The notes under the pieces are model-generated. The model saw nothing but the letters and a program-made list of their open reading frames with translations. It had not been told where the DNA came from and did no database searches. Below are positions 1 through 8,732 of a stretch of DNA of 64,000 nt, piece by piece (positions within the stretch are counted from its first letter, which is position 1; the number at the start of each line of letters is the position of its first letter). Made by a program: the position numbers and the translations under genes. The DNA is taken from assembly GCA_050951405.1 (NCBI GenBank), contig JBMNIZ010000014.1:62001-126000 (forward strand). The letters run 5' to 3'. The DNA is from JBMNIZ01 sp050951405. Lineage in GTDB: Bacteria; Bacillota; DULZ01.

Positions 1-1
1 T

Positions 2-718
2 CCCTGGAGGGGAAGGGTACGGCTGCTGATGCAAGAAGGGGAAAGGGCCCCTGCAGGAGCGGTGGTGGTAGAACTGATCTCCGAGGGAGTCGATCAAGTG
101 AAGAAACTGGAGCTTACAGCCCCCAGGGCCGGGCTGGTTTCCTTTCACTCTGATGGATTGGAGACGGTTTTCAGGCCCGATTTAGTTGATACTTTACAAT
201 TGGAAAAAATCAATTATTCGGCGGAGAGCCGGATGATTTCTGACGGCGAGACAGTGGAAAGAGGAGAAAGGGTTTTTAAGATAGTCAATAACCTGCGGCC
301 TTTTTTCCTGAGTTTAACATTGGATACAGACGATTTGGATTCTCTTCCCCGGACGGGTGGAAGCTTGGGCATTCGGGTCAAGGGCCAGGAGCAGCTGTAT
401 CCGGGCAAAGTAGTTAACATAATCTCCCGAGGGGTGGTAGGGCAAGTGATTTTATCTGTGGATCGGGGAGATGCTTTGCTTCGGGATCGCTATCTTGATC
501 TTGACCTGATTCTGGAAAGCAAAAGGGGACTGCAAATTCCTTCCAGGGCAATTGTCTACCGGGAAAATAGGGCCGGAGTATATAAAGCAACCGCCAAAGG
601 TTTTCGCTGGGTACCTGTGGAATTGCTTTTCCAGGAAGGGGAGGCAATTATTGTGGAGGGCTTGTACAGGGGCGATCGCATTGCGATCAATCCCGAGGCC
701 ATTGAGCGAAGGAACTGA
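2..718 (+). CDS. HlyD-like efflux/secretion adaptor protein (5' partial)
   Basis: The frame is open to the left edge, so the gene begins outside the window and the first in-frame ATG at 29 is probably internal. The visible part starts inside a biotinyl-lipoyl-like segment (a hydrophobic stretch followed by an E-G-E-R-A-P-A-G turn, as in HlyD/RND adaptors). It then runs through a charged hairpin region into beta-rich barrel domains (residues about 90-230), with an R-G-D-R-I-A-I-N-P end typical of membrane-fusion proteins. A HlyD-family gene is commonly found directly upstream of yggS-sepF in Clostridia, which supports the call. The substrate is unknown and the missing N-terminus should carry the membrane anchor. 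Family confidence is moderate because the diagnostic N-terminal half is absent. Confidence 0.65.
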   Translation, partial: PWRGRVRLLMQEGERAPAGAVVVELISEGVDQVKKLELTAPRAGLVSFHSDGLETVFRPDLVDTLQLEKINYSAESRMISDGETVERGERVFKIVNNLRPFFLSLTLDTDDLDSLPRTGGSLGIRVKGQEQLYPGKVVNIISRGVVGQVILSVDRGDALLRDRYLDLDLILESKRGLQIPSRAIVYRENRAGVYKATAKGFRWVPVELLFQEGEAIIVEGLYRGDRIAINPEAIERRN

Positions 719-830
719 TCAAAAGCATAGTTTTTAGTATTTTCTTCTGACAAACTGATAGAACTAGCTGATTTGTAGCAGGAATCCTTTGGATTCTATA
801 GAAAAATAATTTATGTTTGGGGGAGATAAG

Positions 831-1520
831 GTGAAGAATATTGCAGCAGCATTGGCCGAGATCCGCCGGCGGATAGAGCGGGCTGCCGCTAAAGCGGGCC
901 GAGATCCCGCTTCCATCCAGCTGGTAGCAGTAACTAAGAACGTGGAAATTCCCCTGATTGAGGAAGCCTGTGCCCAGGGATTGACGGACTTGGGGGAAAA
1001 TAGGGTGCAGGAGCTGGTGAAGAAATATGAAGTCTTGGGTGATGTAGTCCGCTGGCACCTGATCGGCCATTTACAGACGAATAAGGTGAAATATATCGTC
1101 GATAAGGTGGCTTTGGTGCATTCCCTGGACCGGATGAGTCTGGCCAAGGAAATTAACAAAAGGGCAGGATCTGTGGGCAGGAAATTACCGGTATTGGTAC
1201 AGGTGAATGTGGCGGAAGAGGAGAGTAAGTTTGGGTTAAAAGTAGAAGAAGTGCTGCCTTTCATCCGGGAAGTAAAGGACATGGAGTGGATTTCCATTCA
1301 GGGTTTGATGACCATGGCCCCTTTGGTGGACGATCTCGAGAAGGTACGGCCGGTATTTCGCAGTTTGAAAGAGCTGCAGGAGGAAATTTCCTCCCATGAC
1401 TTGCCAGGAGTGGAAATGCGTTACCTGTCTATGGGTATGACCAATGATTTCGAAGTGGCGATAGAAGAAGGAGCCAATATCATTCGCATCGGTACCGCTA
1501 TATTCGGGAGCCGTGATTAA
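831..1520 (+). CDS. yggS: YggS/PROSC family PLP homeostasis protein
   Basis: A PLP-binding TIM-barrel protein of 229 aa with no known catalytic activity, involved in pyridoxal-phosphate and amino-acid homeostasis. The PLP lysine lies in the segment L-V-A-V-T-K (about residue 36), followed by the family segments G-E-N-R-V-Q-E and W-H-L-I-G-H-L-Q-T-N-K. The C-terminal L-S-M-G-M-T-N-D-F phosphate-binding motif is also present. I chose the GTG at 831 because GGGGGAG (819-825) sits 5 nt upstream. An in-frame ATG at 813 has no ribosome binding site. It is the first gene of a yggS-sepF-proC-yggT-divIVA run, the usual Gram-positive division-cluster order. Confidence 0.95.
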   Translation: MKNIAAALAEIRRRIERAAAKAGRDPASIQLVAVTKNVEIPLIEEACAQGLTDLGENRVQELVKKYEVLGDVVRWHLIGHLQTNKVKYIVDKVALVHSLDRMSLAKEINKRAGSVGRKLPVLVQVNVAEEESKFGLKVEEVLPFIREVKDMEWISIQGLMTMAPLVDDLEKVRPVFRSLKELQEEISSHDLPGVEMRYLSMGMTNDFEVAIEEGANIIRIGTAIFGSRD

Positions 1521-1535
1521 AAGGGGGCTGAGAAG

Positions 1536-1982
1536 ATGGGAAAAAAGCTCATGGAAAAGGTTTTTAATTTGATCGGTTTTGAGCTGGAAGAGGATGTGGA
1601 AAAGGAAGAAGAAAGAGGGGTTAGCAAAGGGGAAGCATACGGCCCTTTCAGGCCGAAGAAAAACAATCTGGTAGGTCTTCCTACGGCCATGCGCCCCTTA
1701 AAAATGGTCATTTCCAAGCCGGTCAGGTTCGAACAAGTTCAGGTGATTGCAGATTATCTGAAGATTCGCCAGCCGGTGGTGGTGAATGTGGAGGAATTGG
1801 ATTTAACTGTGGCTCGGCGAGTGATGGACTTTTTGAGTGGGACTGTCTATGCCTTAAATGGTAGTATGCAAAAAATCAGCAGCGGAATCTTCTTGTTCGT
1901 GCCAGACAATGTGGAAGTAACCGGCGATGTGGATCAGATAAAAACGGAAGAGGGGCTTTTTGGGGTGCCCAAGGCGAAATAA
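1536..1982 (+). CDS. sepF: Cell division protein SepF
   Basis: SepF (148 aa) bundles FtsZ filaments and anchors the Z-ring to the membrane in Gram-positive bacteria. The short N-terminal amphipathic helix (residues 1-14, G-K-K-L-M-E-K-V-F-N-L-I-G-F) is the expected membrane-targeting element. An acidic linker follows (residues about 15-35). The C-terminal globular domain (from about residue 60) contains the conserved P-V-V-V-N-V-E-E-L-D region and the G-x-V-Y-A-L-N-G-S-M-Q-K-I turn. The gene starts 15 nt after yggS behind a G-rich ribosome binding site, so co-expression is likely. Length and domain order are normal. Confidence 0.96.
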   Translation: MGKKLMEKVFNLIGFELEEDVEKEEERGVSKGEAYGPFRPKKNNLVGLPTAMRPLKMVISKPVRFEQVQVIADYLKIRQPVVVNVEELDLTVARRVMDFLSGTVYALNGSMQKISSGIFLFVPDNVEVTGDVDQIKTEEGLFGVPKAK

Positions 1983-2000
1983 AGAGCGGGAGTGATCACC

Positions 2001-2813
2001 TTGGATTGTCAGCTGGCAGTTATCGGGGGAGGGGCCATGGGAGAGGCTATTATTGCGGGAGCAGTGAAAAGCGGCCTTTACTCTTCTGAGACTATAGGTG
2101 TGGGGGAACCTTTATCAGCCAGGCGGGATTACCTTAAGGAAAAGTATCGGGTTCATGTGACGGAGGACAATCTTTCCTTGGTATCACGGGCTTCAATGGT
2201 AGTCATGGCTGTAAAACCCCAATTTTTTTTCCAGGTTTTGCACTCTTTTGTCGGCAAAATGAGTCCGGGACAGCTTTTGATTTCGGTGGCAGCAGGCATT
2301 AGCCTCGGCGAAATGGAAAAAATCGTTCCGGCCGGACTGGCTCTGGCGCGGGTGGCCCCCAATACTCCCTGCCTGGTGGGGAAAGGAGCTGCGGCCATTG
2401 CTTACGGCTCCGCTGTAACGGAAGAACACCGGAAAAAGGTCAGGGAGCTGTTCCAATCCCTGGGACTGGCAGTGGAAGTCCCGGAAAAATATCTTAATGC
2501 CATTACCGGCTTAAGCGGCAGCGGCCCGGCCTATGTTTACCTTTTCTTAGAAGCATTGATTGAAGCGGGGGTGCGGGTTGGTCTGCCCAGAGATCTCAGC
2601 CGGCAATTGGTCCTGCAAACGGTTTTTGGCGCAGTGACCATGGCTCAGGAGACAGGCCGGCATCCGGCGGAACTGAAAGAAATGGTTACTTCTCCGGGAG
2701 GCACGACGGCAGCTGCGCTGGAAGTATTGGAGTCAGGGGCTTTCCGGGGGCTGGTGTTGGGAGCGGTGGTGAAAGCTTTCCAAAGGGCCGAAGAATTAAG
2801 TGGAAATCAATAA
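2001..2813 (+). CDS. proC: Pyrroline-5-carboxylate reductase
   Basis: Catalyses the last step of proline synthesis: NAD(P)H-dependent reduction of pyrroline-5-carboxylate. The N-terminal Rossmann motif I-G-G-G-A-M-G-E-A-I lies at about residues 8-17. The central V-A-P-N-T-P segment and the C-terminal helical dimerisation domain (G-L-S-G-S-G-P-A-Y near residue 170, then T-S-P-G-G-T-T) match ProC. Start choice: the TTG at 2001 has GGGAG eight bases upstream, whereas an in-frame GTG at 1992 overlaps that ribosome binding site. About 270 aa, the usual size. It sits within the sepF-yggT cluster, a common clostridial arrangement. Confidence 0.96.
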   Translation: MDCQLAVIGGGAMGEAIIAGAVKSGLYSSETIGVGEPLSARRDYLKEKYRVHVTEDNLSLVSRASMVVMAVKPQFFFQVLHSFVGKMSPGQLLISVAAGISLGEMEKIVPAGLALARVAPNTPCLVGKGAAAIAYGSAVTEEHRKKVRELFQSLGLAVEVPEKYLNAITGLSGSGPAYVYLFLEALIEAGVRVGLPRDLSRQLVLQTVFGAVTMAQETGRHPAELKEMVTSPGGTTAAALEVLESGAFRGLVLGAVVKAFQRAEELSGNQ

Positions 2814-2828
2814 AGGAGTGAGTATTAG

Positions 2829-3089
2829 TTGGCTTTATTGCAGATTGTCCGGGTATTCTTTGAAATACTGACCTGGCTGATCGTGGCCAGGGCGCTTCTG
2901 ACCTGGTTCCCCAACGTGCCATACAACGCTGTCACCAAGTTTATTTATGAGACCACCGAACCGGTGATGGGTCCCATTCAGAGGATGCTTCCTTATAGTT
3001 TAATTCCTTTTTCGCCCATTGTGGCCATTATCGTAGTCCAGCTGGTGGAAAGACTGGTCTTAAGCCTCCTGGCTGGTATCATGTTTTAG
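2829..3089 (+). CDS. yggT: YggT family integral membrane protein
   Basis: A small (86 aa) membrane protein with two hydrophobic segments (about residues 5-25 and 60-84). Between them is the family signature, a W-L-I-V-A-R-A-L-L-T-W-F-P run followed by T-E-P-V-M-G-P-I-Q-R. YggT/YlmG proteins are encoded beside sepF and divIVA in many Gram-positives and in cyanobacteria, and are linked to cell or plastid division. No enzymatic activity is known. The TTG start follows AAAGGAGTGAG. Its position between proC and divIVA fits the standard cluster. Confidence 0.93.
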   Translation: MALLQIVRVFFEILTWLIVARALLTWFPNVPYNAVTKFIYETTEPVMGPIQRMLPYSLIPFSPIVAIIVVQLVERLVLSLLAGIMF

Positions 3090-3200
3090 TATAAGGTTAT
3101 TTGTGCGCAATTGAGGAGTTTCCCTTGGAAAAGAGCAGGAGTACTCCCGCAATTTGTCGAAATAGAACCGAAGCTTCGCACTATTTGTGGAGGTGTTAAG

Positions 3201-3662
3201 ATGACTTTAACACCCTTGGATTTACAGAATAAGGAGTTTAAAAGAGCTCTAAGAGGATATCATGAGCAAGAAGTGGACAGCTTTTTGAGCAGGGTCTGCC
3301 GTGACTATGAAATCCTCTACCGGCAGAATCAGGAATTACAGGAAGAGATTATGGAGCTGAAGGAGAAATTGGGGCATTATCAAAACATTGAAGAGACCCT
3401 GCAGAACACCCTGATTCTCGCCCAGCAAACAGCGGAAGAGCTGAAAAGGACAGCCGAGAAAGAGGCGGCAGTAACGGTGGAAAGGGGACAAATGCAGGCG
3501 GAAAACTTAGTGCGGGAGGCGGAAAAGACGGTACAGCAGATGGAAAAGGAATATGAAAGGCTGCGGCAGCAGGCTTCCATCTTTCGCTCTCAATTCAGAT
3601 CCTTTCTGGAATTACAACTGGAACTGCTGGATAAACCCTTGGGCTTAGAGGAAGTGGGCTAG
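3201..3662 (+). CDS. divIVA: DivIVA domain cell-division/polarity protein
   Basis: A coiled-coil scaffold that recognises negatively curved membrane at septa and poles. The N-terminal motif L-T-P-L-D-L-Q-N-K-E-F followed by R-G-Y-x-x-x-E-V-D-S-F-L is the DivIVA lipid-binding signature. Most of the rest (residues about 35-135) is a long charged heptad-rich coiled coil. Start: the ATG at 3201 has a perfect GGAGGTG 5 nt upstream. The frame is open further upstream to 3111, but that segment does not resemble the family. Length is about 153 aa. It is the last gene of the division cluster; a promoter and T-box for ileS follow. Confidence 0.95.
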   Translation: MTLTPLDLQNKEFKRALRGYHEQEVDSFLSRVCRDYEILYRQNQELQEEIMELKEKLGHYQNIEETLQNTLILAQQTAEELKRTAEKEAAVTVERGQMQAENLVREAEKTVQQMEKEYERLRQQASIFRSQFRSFLELQLELLDKPLGLEEVG

Positions 3663-3681
3663 GGATTTTTGTCCGGACCAT

Positions 3682-3709
3682 TTGATTTTGGTTAGAGATA
3701 TGTTATAAT
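3682..3709 (+). promoter_or_regulatory. Sigma-A-type promoter for the ileS T-box transcript
   Basis: A perfect TATAAT (3704-3709) is preceded by an extended -10 TG (3701-3702). A TTGATT -35-like hexamer lies at 3682-3687 with a 16-nt spacer. It sits directly upstream of the T-box leader. Confidence 0.75.
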
Positions 3710-3727
3710 ATCTTACATAATTTTATC

Positions 3728-3966
3728 AGGGATGAAAAAGTGATGAACGGGAGAGTAGGCTCGGGTGAACCGAGAGAGAGCCCGGGAGGGTGGAAACCGG
3801 GTAGGGAGCCCGTGCTGAAAATCACCCGGGAACTGGAACTTCGAAGGCAGGGCTGGTAGAGGTTTTCGGAGAGACCTCCGTTATGGTTTGGAGATGGCCG
3901 GATTTTTCGGCAAAAAAGGTGGTATCGCGGGAGCCCTCTCGTCCTTTTGGACGAGAGGGCTTTTTT
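3728..3966 (+). promoter_or_regulatory. T-box riboswitch leader controlling ileS
   Basis: A tRNA-sensing transcription attenuator. The 5' end carries the usual A-G-T-G-A-T-G-A-A-C-G-G-G-A-G-A-G-T-A-G stem I start. An ATC isoleucine triplet at 3821-3823, followed by A, is the likely specifier codon. The T-box sequence aaaaaaggtggtatcgcgg lies at 3912-3930. It is followed by a strong intrinsic terminator: 12-bp arms 3933-3944 and 3949-3960 with a TTTT loop and a T-run to 3966. The T-box bases can pair with the 5' arm side to form the antiterminator. Uncharged tRNA-Ile should permit read-through into ileS. Confidence 0.93.
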
Positions 3967-4008
3967 GGGTGCTACCGGCCACCATGATTTATAGACGAGG
4001 TGATGGAA

Positions 4009-6792
4009 ATGGGTTATGATCAAACGTTAAACTTACCCAAGACCGATTTTCCCATGCGGGCTAATCTGCCGAAAAGGGAGCCCGAAATTCTTAAATTCTG
4101 GGAAGAGATAAAGATCTACGATCAGGTGCAGGAGGCAAGCCGGGGGAAGCCCAAGTTCGTCTTGCATGACGGGCCCCCTTATGCAAACGGGGATATCCAT
4201 CTGGGCACTGCCCTGAACAAAGTGCTGAAAGATATTATTGTCAAATTTTATTCCATGTCCGGTTTTGATGCTCCCTTCGTTCCCGGCTGGGATACCCACG
4301 GGCTGCCTATTGAGCAGCAGGCGATTAAAGATTTAGGTTTAAACCGGGAAAAGATCAGCACGGTGGAATTCCGCCGGAAGTGTGCGGAATATGCCATGAA
4401 GTATGTGGAAGTGCAAAAGAAGCAGTTCCAGCGCCTGGGAGTACGGGGAAGATGGGATGATCCATATCTGACCCTGACCCCGGACTATGAAGCGGCTCAG
4501 ATCGGGGTTTTCGGTGAGATGGCCAAGAAAGGCTTTATCTATAAAGGAATGAAGCCGGTTTATTGGTGTTGTGATTGTGAAACCGCCCTGGCAGAGGCAG
4601 AAGTGGAATATGCTGATAAGAGATCACCTTCGATTTATGTCAAATTCCCTGTAAAGGAAGGGAGCGGGCTTCTGCCGGAAGGAGAGACTTTTTTCGTCAT
4701 CTGGACCACTACTCCTTGGACGATTCCGGCCAATTTGGCTATTGCTCTCCATCCGGAATTCAAATATGTTCTTGTTGATACCGATCAGGGCAAGTTATTG
4801 CTGGCCAAAGATCTGAAGGAAACGGTGCTCAAAGAGACGGGGCTGGAAGAAAAGGCCCTTCTGGCGGAGTTTTTTGGACGGGGATTGGAAGGCTTGCGCT
4901 GCCGGCATCCTCTTTATGAGAGAGACTCTTTGGTGGTTTTGGGAGAACATGTGACTTTGGATCAGGGCACCGGCTGCGTTCATACGGCCCCCGGACACGG
5001 TCTGGAGGACTATGAGGTAGGGCAGCGCTATCAACTCCCAATTCTTTCTCCTCTGGATGGAAAAGGCATTTTTACGGAAGAAGCGGGTCCTTTCGCCGGT
5101 TTGACTTATGAGCAGTGCAATAAAGCGGTGACAAAGTCTTTGGAGGAAAAAGGATTACTGCTCCATCTAGATGTTATCCGACACCAGTATCCTCACTGCT
5201 GGCGTTGTAAACATCCTGTTCTGTTTAGGGCCACGGAGCAGTGGTTTGCCTCCATTGACGGATTTCGACGGGAGTCTCTGGAAGCCATCAATAAAGTAAA
5301 ATGGATTCCCGCTTGGGGCCGGGACCGGATTTACAACATGGTGGCCGAGCGGAGCGACTGGTGTATTTCCCGGCAGAGAAGCTGGGGCGTTCCTATTCCA
5401 ATATTTTACTGCAAGGATTGTGGGGAGACCATCATCAATGATGCCACTTTAAGTCGTGTGCAGGAATTATTCAGGCAGCATGGCTCTAATATCTGGTTTG
5501 CCAAGGAAGCGGACCAGCTGGTGCCTGAAGGACTCCAATGCTCCCGCTGCGGCGGCAGGACTTTTACCAAAGAAACGGATACTATGGATGTCTGGTTTGA
5601 CTCCGGTTCCAGCCATGCGGCAGTTCTGGAAAGGGATCCTGATTTAGTTTGGCCTGCTGACATGTACCTGGAGGGCAGTGACCAGCACCGGGGCTGGTTT
5701 AACTCCTCCCTGTCCACCTCTGTGGCCACAAAAGGGGAAGCTCCTTATCGGGCTGTTCTCACTCACGGTTATGTGGTTGACGGCCAGGGCAGGAAAATGT
5801 CCAAATCCCTTGGTAACGGTATTGATCCACTGGACGTGGCCAATCAAATGGGCGCAGATATTTTGCGGTTATGGGTGGCCTCGGCGGATTATCGGAAAGA
5901 CGTGGCAGCCTCTCCCGAGATTTTGAAACAGATGACGGAAGCTTATCGGAAAATCCGTAACACCTGCCGCTTTATTTTAGGCAATCTCTATGATTTTCGT
6001 CCGGAAGGAGATCAGGTTCTTTATGAAGATATGCCGGAACTTGATCGCTGGGCCCTGTTAAGACTGCACCGCTTGATTGAGAGAGTGACGGAAGCCTACC
6101 AGAATTACGAATTTCATATCGTCTATCATGCTGTTCACAACTTTTGCGCCGTGGATCTGAGCGCTTTTTACCTGGACATTATCAAGGACCGTCTCTATGT
6201 ATCGGCGCCCAATGATCCCTTGCGCCGCTCGGCCCAAACAGTCATGTATCAGGTGATTCATGTTCTGGTCAGGTTGTTGACGCCGATTTTGGCCTTTACC
6301 AGCGAAGAGATCTGGCGTTATTTGCCCAAAAATCCCGGCAGCCCGGTGAGCGTTCAATTGACGGATTGGCCCCGGGTCAATCCTCTCTACCTGGACACAG
6401 CCTTGGAAAGCAAATGGAAGCAGCTGCTCAAAGTCCGGGATGAGGTGGCCAAGGCTTTAGAATTAGCCCGGCAGGAAAAAACCATTGGCAATTCCTTGGA
6501 AGCCGCTGTCCGCATCTATCCGGATAAGGAATGGTTTGATTTCTTGGAACCCTTGGAGGAAGATTTAAGTACTCTTTTCATCGTTTCCCAGGCCAGCGTT
6601 CATGCCACTAGCCATCAGCTTGCGGAAAAAGTTTTTGTTTCGGAGGAAATCCCCGGCCTGCAGATTCAAGTAGAACCGGCACCGGGCGAAAAATGCGAAA
6701 GGTGTTGGAATTACAGTATTACCGTGGGGCAGGAAGCTGATCATCCCAGCCTTTGCTCCCGTTGTATCCAAGTGGTGAAACAATTGAGTTGA
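4009..6792 (+). CDS. ileS: Isoleucyl-tRNA synthetase
   Basis: A class I aminoacyl-tRNA synthetase (about 927 aa) that charges tRNA-Ile. It carries the HIGH-type motif G-D-I-H-L-G in the N-terminal catalytic half, the CP1 editing domain (W-T-T-T-P-W-T-I-P-A-N), and the K-M-S-K-S loop (nt about 5796-5810). A C-terminal anticodon-binding region and a terminal zinc finger (C-E-R-C-W ... C-S-R-C) follow. The ATG at 4009 is preferred over GTG 4000 and ATG 4003 because GAGGTGATGG immediately precedes it. Regulation is by the T-box leader just upstream. It is a single-gene unit closed by a terminator. Confidence 0.98.
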   Translation: MGYDQTLNLPKTDFPMRANLPKREPEILKFWEEIKIYDQVQEASRGKPKFVLHDGPPYANGDIHLGTALNKVLKDIIVKFYSMSGFDAPFVPGWDTHGLPIEQQAIKDLGLNREKISTVEFRRKCAEYAMKYVEVQKKQFQRLGVRGRWDDPYLTLTPDYEAAQIGVFGEMAKKGFIYKGMKPVYWCCDCETALAEAEVEYADKRSPSIYVKFPVKEGSGLLPEGETFFVIWTTTPWTIPANLAIALHPEFKYVLVDTDQGKLLLAKDLKETVLKETGLEEKALLAEFFGRGLEGLRCRHPLYERDSLVVLGEHVTLDQGTGCVHTAPGHGLEDYEVGQRYQLPILSPLDGKGIFTEEAGPFAGLTYEQCNKAVTKSLEEKGLLLHLDVIRHQYPHCWRCKHPVLFRATEQWFASIDGFRRESLEAINKVKWIPAWGRDRIYNMVAERSDWCISRQRSWGVPIPIFYCKDCGETIINDATLSRVQELFRQHGSNIWFAKEADQLVPEGLQCSRCGGRTFTKETDTMDVWFDSGSSHAAVLERDPDLVWPADMYLEGSDQHRGWFNSSLSTSVATKGEAPYRAVLTHGYVVDGQGRKMSKSLGNGIDPLDVANQMGADILRLWVASADYRKDVAASPEILKQMTEAYRKIRNTCRFILGNLYDFRPEGDQVLYEDMPELDRWALLRLHRLIERVTEAYQNYEFHIVYHAVHNFCAVDLSAFYLDIIKDRLYVSAPNDPLRRSAQTVMYQVIHVLVRLLTPILAFTSEEIWRYLPKNPGSPVSVQLTDWPRVNPLYLDTALESKWKQLLKVRDEVAKALELARQEKTIGNSLEAAVRIYPDKEWFDFLEPLEEDLSTLFIVSQASVHATSHQLAEKVFVSEEIPGLQIQVEPAPGEKCERCWNYSITVGQEADHPSLCSRCIQVVKQLS

Positions 6793-6810
6793 TTTTTTGC
6801 TATTTTTTGT

Positions 6811-6836
6811 ACCCGGCTGATGCCGGGTTTTTTTAT
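6811..6836 (+). terminator. Intrinsic terminator after ileS
   Basis: CCCGGC and GCCGGG arms separated by TGAT are followed by a run of T (6828-6834), 18 nt after the ileS stop codon. Confidence 0.88.
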
Positions 6837-6951
6837 AGCCAAAATGCGGTGAAATGCCTAGTAATTGCTTGGGGTTTTCCACGGGAAAAAAGGCATTATA
6901 AATAATACATCAAATTTCTTCGGGGAGATTGGGCCAGTGGAGGGAAAAAAC

Positions 6952-7548
6952 TTGGCATCTTATCTGGATAAGGATGGAAGCGTGATCATTCCCGTGGGAG
7001 TCTCCGGCCGGCATGTTCATTTATCAGCGGAACACATGGCCAGGCTCTTTGGACCGGGTGCTGAGCTGGAGCCGATTAAATTCCTGAGCCAGCCCGGGGA
7101 ATTTGCCGCCAAGGAAGTGGTCTCCCTGGTTGGTTCTCAGGGTTATATGGAAAGAGTCCGGGTAGTGGGGCCTTTGAGAGAACGCACTCAGGTAGAGATT
7201 TCCTTGACAGACAGTCTCCGCCTGGGAGTGGTTCCACCGGTTCGCCTTTCCGGTGATTTGACGGGAACTCCAGGTCTGGTGTTGGTAGGTCCCCGGGGTT
7301 TGGTTGAATTGGAAGAAGGGGTGATCCTGGCTGCCAGGCATATTCATATGCCTACGGATCTTGCCGAACGATTAAATCTGCGAGACATGGATGTCCTCAA
7401 AGTAAAAGCCGAAGGACCTAGAGCCCAGATTTATGAAAAGGTGATCTTGCGGGTGCGGCCTCACTATGTCTTGGAATTACATCTGGATACGGACGAGGCG
7501 AATGCAGCTTTGTTGCGAACCGGAGACAAGGTCAGCTTATTTCACTAG
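6952..7548 (+). CDS. pduL: PduL-type phosphate propanoyltransferase/phosphotransacetylase
   Basis: PduL-family enzymes exchange CoA and phosphate on short acyl groups (propanoyl or acetyl), linking acyl-CoA to acyl phosphate for ATP formation. Two repeated barrels are visible, each with zinc-ligand histidines: V-S-G-R-H-V-H-L-S near the N-terminus, and A-A-R-H-I-H-M in the middle followed by the D-x-L-x-V-K strand. No microcompartment-targeting extension is evident and no pdu or eut genes adjoin, so a free-standing Pta role is more likely. Start: TTG 6952 has GGAGGG 7 nt upstream; GTG 6937 is an alternative with a weaker site. It stands alone between a terminator and a DUF5665 gene. Confidence 0.88.
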   Translation: MASYLDKDGSVIIPVGVSGRHVHLSAEHMARLFGPGAELEPIKFLSQPGEFAAKEVVSLVGSQGYMERVRVVGPLRERTQVEISLTDSLRLGVVPPVRLSGDLTGTPGLVLVGPRGLVELEEGVILAARHIHMPTDLAERLNLRDMDVLKVKAEGPRAQIYEKVILRVRPHYVLELHLDTDEANAALLRTGDKVSLFH

Positions 7549-7636
7549 CGGAAAGATTAGATTGTCCTAAAGTTGAGAGCCGGTCTTTTCCGGCTTAGGG
7601 GCACGCGGTGGGGACTGGAGCAGCGGGAGGAAGCCT

Positions 7637-7918
7637 ATGAAAGAAGTGCAGGAGATCTTTTGTCAAAAAGCGGAAGAATTGATCAGCCGCATGGAGAGCC
7701 TCCAGCTAGCTGAATATGTGGAAATGCTCCATGATCCCAAAAGATTGGTCAGGGTGAATTTTCTGGCGGGCCTGGCCCGGGGATTGGGAATGGCGGTGGG
7801 CTTTACCCTTTTAGGAGCATTGGTGATTTATCTGCTGCAGAGACTGGTTCTTTTAAAACTGCCCTTAATCAGCGATTTTATCGCCCAGCTGGTCCGTCTG
7901 GTTCTGGAAAAATTTTAA
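7637..7918 (+). CDS. DUF5665 family small membrane protein
   Basis: A 93-aa protein with a charged amphipathic N-terminal half. It then has the segment L-A-E-Y-V-E-M-L-H-D-P-K-R-L, typical of DUF5665, and a glycine-rich transmembrane segment (about residues 48-70: L-A-R-G-L-G-M-A-V-G-F-T-L-L-G-A-L). A second short hydrophobic C-terminal helix is predicted. Function is unknown; the family is common in clostridial genomes. ATG 7637 follows a GGAGGAAG site. It lies immediately upstream of the TraR/DksA-type gene, suggesting co-transcription. Confidence 0.8.
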   Translation: MKEVQEIFCQKAEELISRMESLQLAEYVEMLHDPKRLVRVNFLAGLARGLGMAVGFTLLGALVIYLLQRLVLLKLPLISDFIAQLVRLVLEKF

Positions 7919-7944
7919 AAAATAAAGGGGAAGGTGATCAGGGT

Positions 7945-8652
7945 TTGGACCGGGAAAAGCTCCGGCAGTTTAAACAAAAATTGTTATCCAGGCGAGAAGA
8001 GATGGAGAAGCTTTTAGATGGTCGGCAGAAAGGAGTTTTTGAGGAATCCTTGAGGGAAAGCACGGGAGAGCTTTCTCTTTATGATAATCATCCGGGAGAT
8101 CTGGGCGGGGAAACTTTTGAAAGGGGAAAGGATCTGGCTTTGAAAGAGAATACCCGGATGCAAATAAAAATAATCGATGATGCTTTGGAGAAAATGGCTC
8201 AGGGGAGCTATGGTTTCTGTGAGATCTGCGGGACTGCCATACCGGAAGAACGTTTAGAGGCCATTCCGGAGACCAGCCTTTGTCTGGACTGCCGTCGGCA
8301 AGAGGAAGGACAAGGCAACCGGCACCCGCGGCCTTTGGAAGAGGACCTTTTAGAGCCGCCTTTCAAAGCTGCGGTTTCGGCCGAAGAAAAAGATGATTTC
8401 GGTGAGAGCCAGGAAGAAATTATGTTTGATGGCGAGGATGTTTGGCGGGAGCTGGCCCGTTATGGGAGTTCCGATACCCCTGCGGACCTGGTTTTTTCCG
8501 ACCCTGATCTTGATATTTATACCCACTGGCAGGAGGACAGGTCAGCTGTTGAAGAAGTGGAGGCCCTTCCTTATGAGGTCGATGAAGACGGTATTACCTT
8601 CAAGGGTTTTCGGGGAAGGGCTCAATCCCCAAAAAATACCGGCACTAAATAG
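7945..8652 (+). CDS. TraR/DksA C4-type zinc-finger protein, YteA-like
   Basis: About 235 aa. It has an N-terminal helical hairpin (residues about 1-85), a central region with Y-D-N-H-P-G-D-L-G-G-E-T-F-E-R, and the zinc finger C-E-I-C ... C-L-D-C (about residues 92-113), as in the YteA family of DksA/TraR-like proteins. The acidic C-terminal third (residues about 130-235) is longer than in DksA. It contains the Y-E-V-D-E-D-G-I-T-F-K-G segment seen in Firmicute YteA proteins. The likely role is transcription-associated, possibly sporulation-linked, but this is inferred from the family only. TTG 7945 is preceded by AAGGTGATC. A hairpin begins immediately after the stop codon. Confidence 0.85.
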   Translation: MDREKLRQFKQKLLSRREEMEKLLDGRQKGVFEESLRESTGELSLYDNHPGDLGGETFERGKDLALKENTRMQIKIIDDALEKMAQGSYGFCEICGTAIPEERLEAIPETSLCLDCRRQEEGQGNRHPRPLEEDLLEPPFKAAVSAEEKDDFGESQEEIMFDGEDVWRELARYGSSDTPADLVFSDPDLDIYTHWQEDRSAVEEVEALPYEVDEDGITFKGFRGRAQSPKNTGTK

Positions 8653-8674
8653 GGGCGGACCTGTGTGTCCGCCC
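8653..8674 (+). repeat. Hairpin repeat unit 1 (TAGGGG-type)
   Basis: Perfect inverted repeat GGGCGGAC / GTCCGCCC with a 6-nt loop, abutting the stop codon of the zinc-finger gene. There is no T-run, so it is not a classical terminator. It shares the TAGGGG head with a second hairpin 115 nt downstream. Confidence 0.7.
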
Positions 8675-8732
8675 GGAAACGGTCAGTGGACAGTTGTGGG
8701 ACCTCGGAATTTTCGTATTCCTTTTGGGTTCC